Assembly: GCA_036971615.1 (NCBI GenBank)
Contig: JAYKKR010000014.1
Span: forward strand, 558,001 to 622,000
Length of the DNA: 64,000 nucleotides
Direction: 5' to 3'
Source: Amyloporia xantha
Taxonomy: Eukaryota > Basidiomycota > Agaricomycetes > Polyporales > Adustoporiaceae
Shown: piece by piece, positions 22,390 to 36,419 of the stretch
How the letters are laid out: every line of letters starts with the position of its first letter
How positions within the stretch are numbered: position 1 is the stretch's first letter
The notes under the pieces: model-generated
What the model was told of the DNA's origin: nothing
What the model saw: the letters and a program-made list of their open reading frames with translations, nothing else
Databases searched by the model: none
Position numbers and translations under genes: made by a program

Positions 22390-25300
22390 TTCTGCGAAAG
22401 GACTTCAGAGTGATCGTCGGTATCTGTATCATAGAGAGGATAGTTATAGTGAGTCACTCACGTTTCCATATTGCCTGCATGTAGTAGCTAGAGTGACGAA
22501 TGATGAGTGATGAGTGAGCCCTGTCATTCTGACATGACGGGAATCTCTGCCCACCACTGCACGATGAATACTGTGATAGTCTGAGGTGCAAGTGTCTCTT
22601 TAGTATTGCCTCGGGACTTTGCCGCTTCAATAAACCGCTTACGGCAAGGACCCATTGGGTCTATCAGAAAATGGTTAAAACCTGGGCTGAGAATATACAC
22701 CACCGCATGCGGGTACTGACCATGAAAGACCTAAACCAGGAGATGGTCAAGTCGGGTTGTTTCGAAAGAGGTGCGGAAGTGCATACCCGGAGAGTACAGT
22801 GAGACTCTGAGGATTGCCATGACCTTTAACTACATACAACCAGATGAACTGCACGTAATTGAGAAGCTAACAGTTGTGCCAGAAATATATTGTGCCTACG
22901 TGAAAATCACAAATTGAGTCAGCAGTGTCGAGAATCCTAGGAAGAGATGAATAAGCCATATCATCGAAAAGCAAGACGGCGGGAAAACCTAACCATAACG
23001 TGGCAACCTGGTGTAACATTGAATATGCAAGTATTGAGGAGTATCAGTATATGAAGACACATACCAACAGCTTCAGAAGCGTGGTGTCCCTTGGGTACTG
23101 CCGTATGTAGTAGACGAACTGTGCGCAAGTGATACCATAAATTCTGTACGCCAGAAGCATCAGTTGTACACATGATTCAAGTTCTTGGGATTCAGAATGC
23201 CCACGCTGTAGCTAACAGAACCCCAATGAAAATAGAGCCAGCACTGTTATTGAGGTGAAGGTTGAGTCCTGTCATCACTGAGGATTAGGGGCGGGGTGTA
23301 GTACTCCAAGTGCAGAAGCATATTGGCCAGCTTTTATCTGTTTCGACGGCGGAGACGCGGGAATACAATTCCAACGTCGACTAGTTGCAATGAATCGAAG
23401 TGACGGCAATGAGCAGAAGCTCACAGATCATTTTCGACAATAAGGACAAACATATCAAACTGTGCACCTTAATATTGACATTATGCTATGCATATGTGCG
23501 ATATCTTATAGACGCGGATAGATGCTAAGTTCGATGATGAGAATCTTTACTTGAGTTGGCGATGGTAAGAGATTGCAATTGAACGCGATCATACCGGGCG
23601 CACCTTTGGGACATGCTCTTCGACACCGCCGGGAAGGGACGGTGTGACAAGATGTAGCGATGCCGTCATCAGCTATGTCACATAAAGGAAAGCGGCGGTC
23701 AGTGAGATACCGAATGAACACCATGGCGACGAGTGATGATGAGGTAATTTTCCGTCGTTCACGAGTCGGTTGTCTCATTACCACGACCAGTAAGGGAGTT
23801 GAACAAAGACGAGAACGAGACCAGAATAGAATAGCACAAGGATTTACAGGATCTTCGATTAGAGATGTCGACCGTCACAAATTAATGCTATTTCAATAAG
23901 ACATAATGTCTCGTGAACATCTTCCGGGTTTCGAGGCTGTGAAAGATAGACGTCCTCTTGTTGCCTCCATTCTAGAACACCGTGAAGTAGAAATGGTGGT
24001 CTATTCGGCGGTGTAAGGGTTTCCAGTCTCGGGTTAATAATAATCGATCATAACGGAGCGAGCGACTTATCTCCTGATAAGATTCTTCCTGCGGAGACGC
24101 ATGTAACCTCCATTTCCCGTTTTACATGATGTCCGCGAGAGGCCCCACTGGGCCCCACAGGACCACATTGGACCACACAAGACCTGATGGAGACGCCTCC
24201 CGGAATTCGGAGATGCGACCTCCCTAGACCCGGCGAATCTCCACGAGCTTCTGCTCTCCCGCGGGAGTCTTGCGGGTAGATGGAGAAGTATGCCGTACTT
24301 GATGAAAAGAAGTGACAAACATTTCTGTGCTTTCGGCGCCGTCACCCAACAGCGCTACTTTCATACAATGAACTGCACACCCGGGACTTATCCATCGTCG
24401 CATCTATCTCGGAGAATCAGGCAGTCAGGATGTTCAAGATGAAATATCCAGACCCAAACCAACTGAGATATCACCTTCGGGACAAGACGAAGTGAATAGT
24501 TTCACTGGTACGAAAGCGTGGACCTGAGCACGCTATGGGCGTCACCAGAGGATGTACAGACGCTGCCTGTTGCTGTGATGAAATTGGGCACATTTTACCA
24601 GTTCCTCGTCTGCAACTTGACCTGCCAAAGATGACTGAGATAATATGGAGCAGAGCGCTCCGTCTCTTCTATGGACCAAGCCGCAAGAGCCGTCCCTATG
24701 GGGTACAAAAGAAGACTCACACATTCCGGCGGCCGAGCATAGTGCCACCAATGTCTTCAGTTGGTTCGAACGTGATTGAGAAGTCGGGTGTGTGCTCTGG
24801 GTGGTTGACGGATGCGGGCCGGGTCAGTTTGCCAAGAGACTGTTGAGAGAGTGATGTAAGAGGGTCGTGGAAACGAGTATTGGCAAAAGCAAATTTCAAG
24901 GTGATGAAACATCCCGAGAAGCCCCAGGAGGTCACCTATATCCTTTGCGAGGATAGCTGTATGGATTGCAATTGGTTGGCTACAGATATGCTCGCTATCC
25001 AAACCACAAGAACGTTTCGCTACATACATGGGCGTTATTCGGCGGAAGCTCCCTCACTAATCAAAGCGGTGATCGAGGTGAATGGGACATACCTCGGACA
25101 TCAATTATCCTCCTGTCTCTTTCCACCACAGTTGGCCTAAAAGGAGGTTAAAGACGCCGTCACAAGTTTGTATCAGTAATCAGTCCATTTATGCTATAGC
25201 TTATGCAAGATCGATATAAAACAGATATGGTAGATATATTTTGTGGTCCGCTGTACATATTTCGCGTGAGAGGCCACAGACGTCTAGACAGCGGGTAGGC

Positions 25301-27848
25301 ATCACGGGATGACCCCGCACTTGCACTGCTGTATGAGGTCATTTAAGCCATAAAAATCAACACCATTCACGATACCCGGAGGACAACAGCATCGAATGCA
25401 AGAGCACACCGCCCGTTCCATGTGGCATAGCAGGAGACAGAAATTGCTTGCAAGCAGATGCAGATGACCCCTTCCCAGAAAATGGGACCCTCGGCATATT
25501 CTAGGCAGCATCTGCGTACGAACACAGCCTATCTGTCCTGCAGAACAAGATGGTGATGGCTCACCACGACTGGCCCCCTGCCTTAGAAAGCAGTGGGTTT
25601 GGTATTCTCATTTGGGCACAGTAATGGTGAAGAGGAGCCCATCGTAGGATACAAGTACCGAAAGAAACAGAGAAAAAATAGAGCACGAGAGAGACGAGTA
25701 TGCGTCACCTCCACCTCGAGAACGGTAGCAAGGCGAGTAGTTTCCGCTCAGATTGTCAAGTGGCCGACATGGAGCAAAAATAGCACACTACACCGTCGGT
25801 CGTGAGTGTACGAGCTCAAGCTTTGTGGTGACCGTTACAAGAGGTTTGTTCGACGAGCAACAACGCGTTGAACGCGGACGTGGAACATGCGTGATGGCGA
25901 ATCACGATGTGACGATGTGAGCCGCCAGCGTCTATCTCCGCCTCCGCTGCCTCCATTGCCTCGTCGGCGGTCTGTCCTCTTTGCTCTCAAATTGACATGC
26001 TTATCCATCGGTCGGAATTCGAGTTTTTTCCAGGTGTATTTCCTCAGAAAGTTTGTTTCTGCACGAGTGCTGTTTCGTCAGATGCTGCGCACAATCTCGG
26101 TCTGGCCATCCCCTTTGGCTCAGGGACTAGTACGAAGTTCTGAATTTCTGTTTAAAACCGGCAGGTATATAGTTGGTGGGGCGGATAGAGTCCTAGAGCA
26201 TCGGTATGTACCTCGTTTTTGCTGCTTCGAAAAGCGAATGCTGTCTGTCGTGTGCGTATTTGAGGGAGACATCTGCTGTGTGCACAGTGAGCATAGCTGA
26301 GGGAGTGCATCAGAGAAGGTTAAAGCAGAACGATGGCCAGACGACATATCGTGCACCGCTTTCTACCGCTGTTGTTACCCTCTGTCGCTTGACTTCCTCC
26401 TCCGATTGAAGCAGGAGAACTGTCCATCATGAGGTCATGAATCCTGGGATGGACGTCTTGTCAAAAGCGCGCAACGCGCGGTCTGTTCATTCTGATTTGA
26501 AAGAATGCAGGTAGGACGACGTGGAAATCCCACCAGAGCCGATCCCATTCTGCAAAAGACCCGGCTAACTCGGACCCGAACATGCTTATGGACTCGCACC
26601 CTTTTTCATCTGTGGAGTAGATGACGGGCACGGCGGACAGCAGCTTGTGTTCCACACTGTCTACAGCTGCTTTTGCACCGATAGCCACAGCTGTATCTGC
26701 CGGCAGATGATTCTGCGGACCGAAGTCGCTCTAAATAGCAATAAGTGCTGTTGCTACTCACCGCAAATGACGCGTGGCGCGTCCAAACATGGTATCACTG
26801 ACGTCTTCATACTGTCCAGTTGGCTCCAACATGTCTAGGCACTCGAGCATATGCTTTGAACGATTGTCGGACGCGGAGCACTTTGCGAAGAGATAAGGCC
26901 GACAGAGAGTCATGGAAATGGGAATCGGAAGCGAGCAAGAAATTCAAGTCAAGTCGAGGCGATGACGGACCCCGAGGCGCCACGGGTATGTAGAATATCT
27001 GGGTAGTATGTGACCGTCAAATCATGCATATTCGATTTCATCTCATCCAAGGAATTCAATCAGATTGCCTCGAGGCAAGTTGGCATTTCACTGTTTTCTT
27101 CTAATTCTTTGCAACGTAGGCATTGCAAGGATGGCGCCGGGTTGGCTACATTTGTTGTCCCTTAGCCTCGTCGGGGTCTCCTCCATCTGCGCATGGCGAT
27201 TATGTCAGTCGTTCGTTGTGTCCCATCTCACTCGCCCACTCCTGGTAGCGAGCACCCTCCTTACGTCTATGTCGCTCACAGATAATGACAACGTATATAT
27301 GAGAAAATTGAATCTGGGTGGATTCCGAATTATATGCAGACACGTCTCAATTCAACTTGTGCGTCTTCAAGTCTCCTCTTCTGCAATTGTTTCACGGCGA
27401 CTATGAAACTGTCATCCTCTTCTCAATATGAGCAACAACGCTCAAATGCATTTGAGGTCGTGAGGCCCAGTCGGTCTACCAGGCATGCGGGTAAGTTGCG
27501 TGTGATGTTGTAGAGGATCAAGGTGGCTGATTGTGAGTGATGTGTAGTCGGTATAAGGGACAAGAATAGCTTCATTCAACAACTCCAAGTGGTGCTACCT
27601 CCACCTTCCACAAGATCTGATCCTAAAGCGCGATAAGTCATCTCATCAGGTTGTCATTTGGTGCGGTCGCGATGTTTGAGGTAATCTTAGACCTCACTAT
27701 ATCTAAAGTGCTGGAACGGCTTTATCACCCATATTGGATCAAATTGCTGCATTCAGTGTCCGAACCTTCCAATAAGGTTTGCGTCTCGTTATATAATTGT
27801 TGTCTCATCTGCATCTTTCTTATCTAACCTCCCCAATTGACCTCGCAG
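22390..27848. other. 5.4-kb region without a recognisable gene
   Basis: Open frames are short (up to about 140 codons, for example 25887-26300 and 27065-27406) and none shows a motif I recognise. Base use is ordinary and lacks the ATGGCG-rich signature of the KDZ element. Spliced small genes cannot be excluded. Confidence 0.45.
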
Positions 27849-30039
27849 ATGTATTTCTTACCTGCCTCAGGCATTCTCTGTGTGTGTTGCTTAGCTCTGG
27901 TCTATCGGTGGGCTAAACGACTGTGTCGAAATCCTCTTCCCCCTGGTCCTCGAGGTCTACCATTCATCGGAAATGCACTGCAAATGCCCCTTGATCGAGA
28001 ATGGCTGAAGTTCACAGAATGGTCAAAGACATACGGTAGGCTGCAGCAGCATATGTAATGCTCTATATCACCAAACACATGCATTACAGGAAATATTGTA
28101 CACCTCGCCGTGTCCGGCCGCTCCATTATCGTCTTGAACTCCCGAGATGTCATATTGGAGCTACTCGAGAAGAGAAGTAGCCTCTACGCAGACCGCCCTA
28201 GCAGTGTGATGGCCGGAGAAATGTACATGTCCCACTCATGCGGTGAACTCAGGACTGTTTCTAACCGTGGCTTTTCCCATAGGATCGGATATGCCCGCCA
28301 TATGGTGTTAGAGCCGTATAATGACCGTCTCAGAAGAGGTCGTAACATTGTCTTGAGCAACATCAACACGCGAAAAATGCCTGGGTTACAGTGGGTGCAG
28401 GCGTCAAAGGTTTCCGAACTTCTCCCAAGATTGCTTCATGCGCCTACGGATTTCCGCTTGCATCTTCGCTGGTAACTCATTCCGCTTGAGCCTTTGACTA
28501 CTGGCTAGCTGACCCCGAGACTTTAGGTTTGTTGCTAGCGTGGTCTTTCAAATCACTCATGGTCACCATGTCGAAGACTTCGATGATCCTGTTGTTAGAT
28601 TAGCTGAGACGGTCGGTGAAGAATTCTCTCTTTCACTCAGACCCGGAGCATACTTTGTTGACAGTTTTCCGTTCTGTGAGTGTCTGGTATTGAATGGCAG
28701 TATAACAGTATTCTCACATCACGGCCCCTTGGGTCAGTACGATATGTTCCTGATTGGGTCCCCGGTGCGGGGTTTAAGTCCGTAGCGAAAGCAAGACGGA
28801 AGACATGGCACACAACACGCGATCTACTCTACGACATCGTGAAACAACAGATCGTCAGACCGGAAATTCCTTGTTATAGGCTAGGCCAAAACTGATCATA
28901 TCTGTGTTTGTATTCGCAGGCGCACGGCACTGTCCCCCCATCGGTCACTGCATCGTTGATAGAAAGCAATAGCAATCCTACAGTCGAGGAAGAAGACCTC
29001 ATAAAGACGACAACTATGACATTCTATGTAGGTGCGAGAATATATTCGCGTTGACGAGTGACTGCTAATGTCTTCTTCAGCCGGTGCTGACACTGTGCCT
29101 CTTTTTTCTTCTTCAGTTTGCTCAGACAGTCACTGATTTTATTCATGCAGACTGTATCGGCTCTCATGTCCTTCTTCCTTATCATGACCCTCTACCCGGA
29201 GGTCCAGCGCAAGGCACAAGCCGAGCTGGACTCTGTAGTGGAACCGGGTTGTTTGCTGCAATTTGGCGATCGGCCCAAGTTGCCCTATGTCAAAGCCCTG
29301 ATGAAGGAGATTTATCGATGGAACCCGATAGGACCGCTAGGTAAATAAATTCGGCAAATTTAACCCGCTCGTCTTGAAGTCATGTACATTCTACTTGGTA
29401 TGCAGCCGTTCCACACAAAGTGACACAAGATGACGTCTACAAGGGGTTTCACATACCTGCAGGAGCCACCATCATCGCTAATACTTGGTGAGTCGTGCCG
29501 TGCATGTCCCCGTGAGAGCGCATTCATGTGAAGTTGACAGGGCTGTCCTGCATGACCCGTCACTGTACCCGAGTCCATTCGAGGTCATCCCGGAACGCTA
29601 TCTCAAAGCAGAGGGCGATGGGAATCTGAACCCGGATCCGCGAGCCTTCTCTTTCGGCTACGGAAGACGGTCAGCAGTGGATGACTACTTCTCTCGTCGT
29701 CTGCTCCACCTGACGCATAATGTGATCTAGTGTGTGTCCCGGACAGCTTCTGGCAGATGACACACTTTTCATCGTTGTAGCCTCTGTACTCTCTACTATG
29801 AACATTAGCAAGGCAATCGGCCCCAATGGTTCACCATTCGAGCCTGAGGTCAACTACACTGCAGGCATCATCAGGTGAGACTATTACTGATCTTCATCTT
29901 CACACCGTTAACTTGATTCCGTCTCAGTCACCCAGGTCCATTCAAGTGTAGCATCACCGTCCGATCAGCGGAGATGGAGGAGCTCATCTTGGCCACAGCT
30001 ATCAGTGGAGAAATGCAGCCGTTCAACAAAACTGTTTAA
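27849..30039 (+). CDS. Cytochrome P450 monooxygenase, microsomal, intact
   Basis: The protein begins MYFLPASGILCVCCLALVYR, an N-terminal membrane anchor, followed by the Pro-rich hinge PLPPGPRGLPFIGN. All exons can be joined in frame through 45-75 nt introns. Key P450 motifs are present: AGADTT (I helix; the small exon 29083-29097 sits between two introns), KEIYRW (ExxR), PERYLK, and FGYGRRVCPGQ (heme loop, Cys ligand, split by an intron at about 29669-29731). Stop TAA is at 30037-30039 after PFNKTV. Length is about 500 residues, normal for the family. It resembles fungal P450s usually annotated O-methylsterigmatocystin oxidoreductase-like, but the substrate is unknown. It lies between KDZ copy 1 and the GMC oxidoreductase; FMO, P450 and GMC genes together could belong to one oxidative pathway (inference). 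Confidence 0.9.
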
Positions 30040-33000
30040 TACAGTAGCAATTGGTCTTGGTTTGTCTTGCCAGATTCATCTGGCCTGCATCACGGTTTTT
30101 ACGACCACGACGGATACTGTGCATGGGTGCACGCCTCCAAGTATGTGTTCTTCTCTCCTTGTATATTGGTCCGAGCGCTTTGGAGGACACAATTTGAAGG
30201 GACGCGAGCAGGTAGCACGGGATTGTAGGTAGCATTATAAGAATGCCACGGTTGATTCTTATAACATATTCTACATCTTGCGTCCCAACGCACGGGTTCT
30301 GAAGCACCCGAGCATGGAGGTAAAACGAAGGCATCAATTATACTGATCTAAGCGCGACGGTCCATGAGCACACGTCATAATTCTTTCACATGACCTCAGC
30401 AGCTCAAGCTGCATTATTTTACGCCATAAACCGTTGACCACATTCTCAACCCCTTCGGTAACGTTTAGTTGATACTGATCTGGACCTCCGCAAGCTAAGA
30501 AAACGCAAGACGGATGAATGTATATTCGAGCGGAGAGCAGCAACGCCGAACTAGGTGTTTAAGGGCCGTCTGGGTCAGGAATTGCTGGTGAGTGGATGTG
30601 GTGGACAGATTCCATTATGTTGATAGTGAGCCGAAAGAAGACTTGGGGAATTCAAATCCATTATACTGTCGATCATTAGCTAGAGGTGAGCTCTGATCTT
30701 CGGGTTATGTGAAAGGTCGGGATGAGACACTGCAAATATCAATGAGATGACGTCGATAGTGAGATGAGGAATAGGGGATACGCACCGCCCAGCACATCCG
30801 CCAAATGGAGCCCTTGGACCAACATGCTGACGTTACTTATTCACGACAATAATTTGATTTTACCTACAGTTTGTGAACCGGCCGGATCGACTCCTTGAGC
30901 TATACAAAGAACTCTTGGGTCATCGATGCCATCTGTGGCGGAACATTACTCCTGTAAACAAGAATATGATGGTGACAAGGAGGTCGCATACCAGTTATGG
31001 GCAGTTTGACGAGGATAAAGCAGTTTCCTTGGATATACGACCTTGCGAGAGTCTCTACTAGTTAACTATCTGCGGATTCGCATTTTGGAAACAATGAAAT
31101 CAATGTCATTGGCACGATGAAGACACACCGGACAGGTCAATGAATGATGGCTCTGCTAGATTGGGCCCTGATACGTCCACGCAGACGTCTGCAAGGAAGG
31201 GTCTCAAAACCTTCGCCTTGCATTTCGTCAAAGAGGTGCTTAGATATGTCAGAAAATACAGAACTAAGAGTGAAGCAAAGAAGAATATGTCACGTATAGC
31301 ATTGACAGTGACAGGCCCCAATTTATACGAAATGCGGTCTTGCTTTGAAATATTAATGTAGTGCAACAGCGAGACAACGACTCGAGCTATGCCTGACGGG
31401 AATCCTTTGGTGCAAGCAATGACTTATTGGTGAGATGCAATGTTCATCACAGTCGCGAGAGCACAGGATGAAATACACGGTCACAGCTTCCTAGAGACCA
31501 GTCGCGTCAAGTAGCGTCAAGCCGCTAAGTGGACTCGTAGCAGGCGCGATCACATGATTCAAAGTCGGAGACGCGCTTCAATTGGCGGCATGCTATCCAC
31601 GCCATTACAAGTAGTGAGAGCCTACGAATTGTTCTAGTACTTTGACTGGCTACATATCCATGCAGCAACTCAGAGGTGCGTACGATGGCCGACCAGTCTC
31701 TTATTGACGCTGTATCTCTGCCCGCCCGTCCTCAGCCTGAGTCCGCAACAACGACCATGAGTCATTCTCCGTGTGCTGACCACAAGACGGACAAGATGAC
31801 GGGCTGGGGATGGCTTAACTTACTTTCCCTTGGATCAAGCATTGACCCGGTCTGTCTCAGCTGAAAGACATGTGAAAATTTCCCTGTGCTGTTAGGAAGA
31901 AGGCAGAACTTTGACAACGACTGTTGTCGCTTGTGACGCGTATAAGTTAGGGAAATGGTGCGTCGTGTTAGATTTGCGTCGCATTTACCCACAGTTTAAT
32001 TTGCGACCATTACATTCCTCCTGGGTTCTCCCATGATCTCCACTATGTTCCTTGCATTCTTTGCCCTATAATACTCCCTCCCCTTCCAGCAGGCTGCGAA
32101 CGAATTCTGTAATCCTCTGCTTACATAAGGCGCAGGGATTAGCTTCTATTTGATAGCCAGCATGTGAGTCGTCGTCCTGCTTTCCGTTCACGACACGTAT
32201 GGTTCGCACGCTGCTCGTCGATGCACAGCTCTACATTTCAATCTTACTGTCAACCCTTTCCTATCGTTGCTACCAGCTCATCTTTGTGTCGTGGTTATCA
32301 GATTCTGCACAGAATGCAGGTTTCACGTTGGTATCGCGTTCGGCTCAATTGCTGTCGTCGCGATCATTTTCACTCTATCGGCATGATGATGCATGTGGAG
32401 GCGCTCGCGACGTCACTCGCTGGAATATAGCACTGTCTCAGTCTGTCTGGCTGTGGGGTAAGGATTCTATGCTGAGCGCTGGCAAAGATCGATGCCCTCT
32501 TGAGATGGGGCCGTTCAGCTCGAGACATCGAACTCCAAGTTGCGAGAGCCTGCTCGAAAGGAGCCGACGTGTCCTGCTCTCAGTGTGCTGCATCTTCTGT
32601 AGGAAATAAACACCTGTCATTCCGGCTCCTGTACACGTCGGACCCAGCTTGGGTATGCCCCACAGTTCAGCTATGCAGCGCGAATAGGAGTGTTCTGGAT
32701 CTTGCGCCTGCCATGGGCATCCTGCGGGTAGCAAGCTTTATGCACAGCGACCTCTCGTCACAGTCAAGCGATGAAGCTAGCCATGCCGATTCCGCGTTGG
32801 GCGGTACTTTCATGATGAATACCCTGTTGTCCGGGACTCCGAGTACGGTACGCCCTATCATCACATGGCGAGTAAATACCTGTGCATTTTAGGTCTTCAT
32901 AGGAGCGGACTTGCTGTTCCCAGGGTATCCTATTCATTCTGCTCTCCCTCGTCTGTGGTATACTACTCTGGATCCGTTAAAGAGAAAATTTGGGGTCACT

Positions 33001-33788
33001 GTCATATCCCGGGGACAGGCTCACGCAGATGGTACCTGGTGCTCGCGGCTGAGCGGCGTCCATCAAGTCGAACATTACTGACAAGTTTATCGCTATGGTC
33101 AAGACCAACCACATGGACTCTGCTGACCATTGTTTGACTTGCCTGCCTTATGAGAGACGGCCGCAATGGAGCACAACGTATCTTGTCGAGGGCGAGAACC
33201 GTGTGCTCCATTAATTCTGATGTGAAGGAGTGGAGCCGCCGGGGGATATCATCTATGTAAGTCCACTGGATATCTCGGCAGACTTGGCTCCTTGTACACC
33301 GGAGACGCTAGTAGATATACAGAGGCCGACAGTTGTCGTGATGAGATTGTGCAATCGTCAGTGCATATTTCCGTCTATCAAACAGATGACAGGCGCGACA
33401 GATCATAGCGACACAAACAGACGGTGGATCCAGTGTCAACCGCCATACGTACATAATCCTACATGGCATTGCTCGTAGAGCACAGTTCCTCTCCAAATCA
33501 TGGTACGTCCGATACCACCGCATTGAAATGATGCTCAAACCTGTGTCAGAACCGTGGTAGAAGAAGACTTGGAGTGAATTGCTTCGCCGTCCTTCTATGT
33601 ATTTCTCTCATTGTTATTGTCCGATTGTCTGTCGTGAACCACTTCTGTTGTCAACGTAATGACTGTCTTCGCGGTAGTCCTCGATTGTCCTTTGAGGCGT
33701 CGGAAGCTATGCTCTCACATTAGCGAGAATTGCAACCCAGAAGCTGAAACCGGTCATGTGAAGCTCAGGTACTCATTCCGACCTGGGC
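30040..33788. other. Intergenic region without a recognisable gene
   Basis: It holds the repeat at 30868-31130. The frames 31140-31361 (72 codons, Lys-rich) and 32199-32609 (136 codons) have no motif I recognise. The 5' exon of the GMC gene may lie in the last few hundred bases but was not identified. Confidence 0.4.
30868..31130 (+). repeat. Diverged dispersed repeat, copy B (partner at 1790-2075)
   Basis: Aligns over its length with 1790-2075 (see that entry). The open frame here (to the TAG at about 31059) starts NRPDRLLELYKELLG and contains AVSLDIRPCESLY. The repeat is separate from the KDZ elements and lies in the P450-GMC gap. Confidence 0.55.
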
Positions 33789-36324
33789 TTGTGTGTCGGG
33801 AGCGGCGATGATGCTACTGGTCACAATTGCCAATTCGATTATATTATTGTTGGAGGAGGTAAGTGCGGACGTGGCGTTGAAGCCAGACTGTATTTTCTCG
33901 GCTTACACTGTGTAGGGACTGCCGGCTCTGTACTTGCGTCCAGACTTTCAGAAGATCCTGGTGTCACAGTCCTTCTAGTCGAAGCGGGAAGGAGGTTGTT
34001 TACCTTCCGTTGATAGTAAGAATGTAGCTGACATGTTCACATGCTCTAGCAATGAAAACATTTTGATGAGTCGCGTTCCTCTCGGCTTCACCAAGTTGTT
34101 CAGAGGGGAGTGCGATTGGGGATATGAGACTACGTGAGCTGATTGTTATGCTCGTGCAATCTTGACACCTAAACTAGTATGCAGACCGCAAGATCGGCTC
34201 AATAATCACAGTCTGTACTGGCCTAGAGGGAAACTACTAGGTGGTTCAAGGTATACAATTTGTGTATATTAATTCGATTCGCTCATTGATTTTGATAGCT
34301 CTATCAACGCCCTTATATATCATCACTGCGCACCAGAAGGTGGATCACATAGAAACGTCATTCCACCATGTACTCACGTGTCTGTAGACTTCGATGCTTG
34401 GGTCGATCAAGGTGCCACAGGCTGGGGTTATGAGAATATGAAGAAGTGAGGTTTTTTTACACCGACGGCTCGGCAGCAATTGAAAAACGAGGAACAGATA
34501 CTTCCGTAAAGCTGAGAAGTACAGTCCTGCCGATGGCCGTCTGCACGGCGACTCCGTGCCTTGGAAGATTAGCCATGGGGAGCTCGCTGTGAGTCATAGC
34601 AGATGATCTACTTTATAATCATGCTGAGAATCCAATCAGCCGATGTCAAGAACTATTCAACAAGCGGCACAAAACCTGGGTGTCCCTCATACACAGTAGG
34701 TATTCCAAATCCTGTGGTCTCGTATTCTGACAGCCACCAGGGACTTCAACACACCTGTGGGTACTCTTGGGGTTGGCCCTTTTGCTGCGTTCATAAACGA
34801 GAAACACGAACGTATGTATCCCATGTGACTTGCCCCACACATGTCTGATGCTTGGTATAGGGAACTCGACAGCTACAGCCTATCTCGATCACACGGTCCT
34901 GCAAAGACCAAATCTAACAGTAGCCGTGACGATCACTACTGAGAAGGTTTTGTTTTCTAAAGATGCTGACGGGAGCATTCGCAGTACAGGCATACAGATC
35001 TCGTCGAACAGAAAAGGCCCGCGATATCAAGTTCACGCGAAGAAAGAAGTGATTGTCTGTGCAGGTGCCATCGGTTCTCCCCAGCTGCTCATGCTGTCAG
35101 GTGTCGGTCCTGAGGCCCATCTTAAGGAGATCGGGATCCAGGTCGTTAAGGACCTTCCTGCTGTGGGCCAGAATCTGCTCGACGTGAGACAATGAACCGC
35201 TTCTGCAAATCTGCTCATTTACTGAAATGTACTCATGAAACGGCAGCATCTCTCTGGAGGTGCGATGATTCTGAGAGCCAAGGCAGGCACCACTCTAGAC
35301 TATCTCCATCGACCTCTGTCAGGAGCTCTGGCTTTGGTCCAATGGATGATGTTTGGGACTGGAGTGATGTCAGCTCTAACTAGTCAAGTGGGACTGTTCG
35401 TGCGGTCGGACGACGAAAGGTAATATTCACGTGGCTGTTGCCCGGTCTGACTCACGATATCTCCAGTCTTCCATTCAAAGCTCCTGGCCAAAACACCTTG
35501 AAAATTGCTGACCACTGCTCTGGCTCTAAGGCGCCAGATGTCGAAATCGTGACAGTGCCATTCACAGTCATAGTTAGTGGCTACACGACGGGTACTCCTG
35601 GAGTCAGCGGAATCACGACGGTACCAAATTTCTAACATCAATCACTGTAAGCTGACATGTTCGTGTTTCAGGCCGCAATTCTTCTGAAACCAGAGAGTTC
35701 TGGGACGATACGGTTGCGGTCTGCTGATGTCTGGGAAAAGCCAATCATAGATGCCAAGTATGCTATGACCGATTCGTCTTCATTCTCATGTTAACCACAC
35801 CCCACGCTCCATAGCTATCTCGCCACGGAAAACAACCTCAATATTCTAGTGAAATCCTCTCGCCTTATTCTCCGCTTAGCGAGGACAGAGCCTCTCGCAT
35901 CCCTTTTGGACTTGAGAACCGTGCCAGATACTTCTGACTTCAGCCCCTACTGGCCCAGCGATGTTGATCCAGATAAGGTAGGAGGTCTCAAAGCATGTTG
36001 TGTACACCCTGACTGATCGCATGACGTAGGTGACAGATGACGACCTGAAGACTTGGATCATGAAGCACGCTCAGACAGCGTGGCATCCGGTGCGCATTAA
36101 GTGAATGCTCGTGGTCTTACTATGACCGCTGAGTCTCTGCTGTGTAGACCTTGACAGTCAAAATGGGACAGTCACCTGCGTCCAGTGCTGTTGATCCTGA
36201 GCTACGCGTGCATGGTATCAGTGGTCTGCGCGTCGCCGACGCTTCTGTCTTTCCTGACCAAGTATCCGGGCATCTGTGCGCACTGGCAGTGGTGGTTGCA
36301 CTGGAGCCCATTCAGTCATTATAG
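33789..36324 (+). CDS. GMC oxidoreductase (aryl-alcohol oxidase / choline dehydrogenase type), 3' end replaced by KDZ insertion
   Basis: The first recognised exon encodes FDYIIVGGG, joined across an intron to TAGSVLASRLSEDPGVTVLL, the FAD Rossmann fold. Further exons give SLYWPRGKLLGGSS (GMC signature 1), DFNTPVGTLGVGPFAAF, KEVIVCAGAIGSPQLLMLSG (GMC signature 2), GQNLLDHLSGG, and finally LRVADASVFPDQVSGHLCA, which keeps the catalytic-site SGH. All are in one frame with about a dozen short introns. The N-terminal start is uncertain because no ATG is in frame near 33789. KDZ copy 2 starts at 36304 inside the last exon. Its terminal repeat adds six codons and a TAG at 36322-36324, replacing the usual last ~20 residues (the Ala-rich C-terminal helix). 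FAD enzymes of this family oxidise alcohols and can supply H2O2; whether the shortened protein folds is open. Confidence 0.8.
36296..36303. repeat. Presumed left target-site duplication of KDZ copy 2
   Basis: TTGCACTG precedes the element. It belongs to the GMC coding sequence. The right-hand copy would be outside the window, so this rests on the 8-bp duplication seen for copy 1. Confidence 0.45.
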
Positions 36325-36419
36325 CCTACTCTATAGGGAGAGATATGGGTGAAATTTTCATTACTTAGTAAGGAGAGCGGACGTCGGCCGACGCCATCGC
36401 TATAGCCTGCAGTGCAGGG
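36304..36419 (+). repeat. Left terminal inverted repeat, KDZ copy 2
   Basis: Matches 3947-4062 with one T/C difference in the visible alignment. Its first bases encode the new stop codon of the GMC gene. Confidence 0.9.

Noticed and set aside
25887..26300. 137-codon frame in the unique region
   Set aside because: No recognisable motif, no homologous partner in the window and no clear splice context; kept as intergenic.
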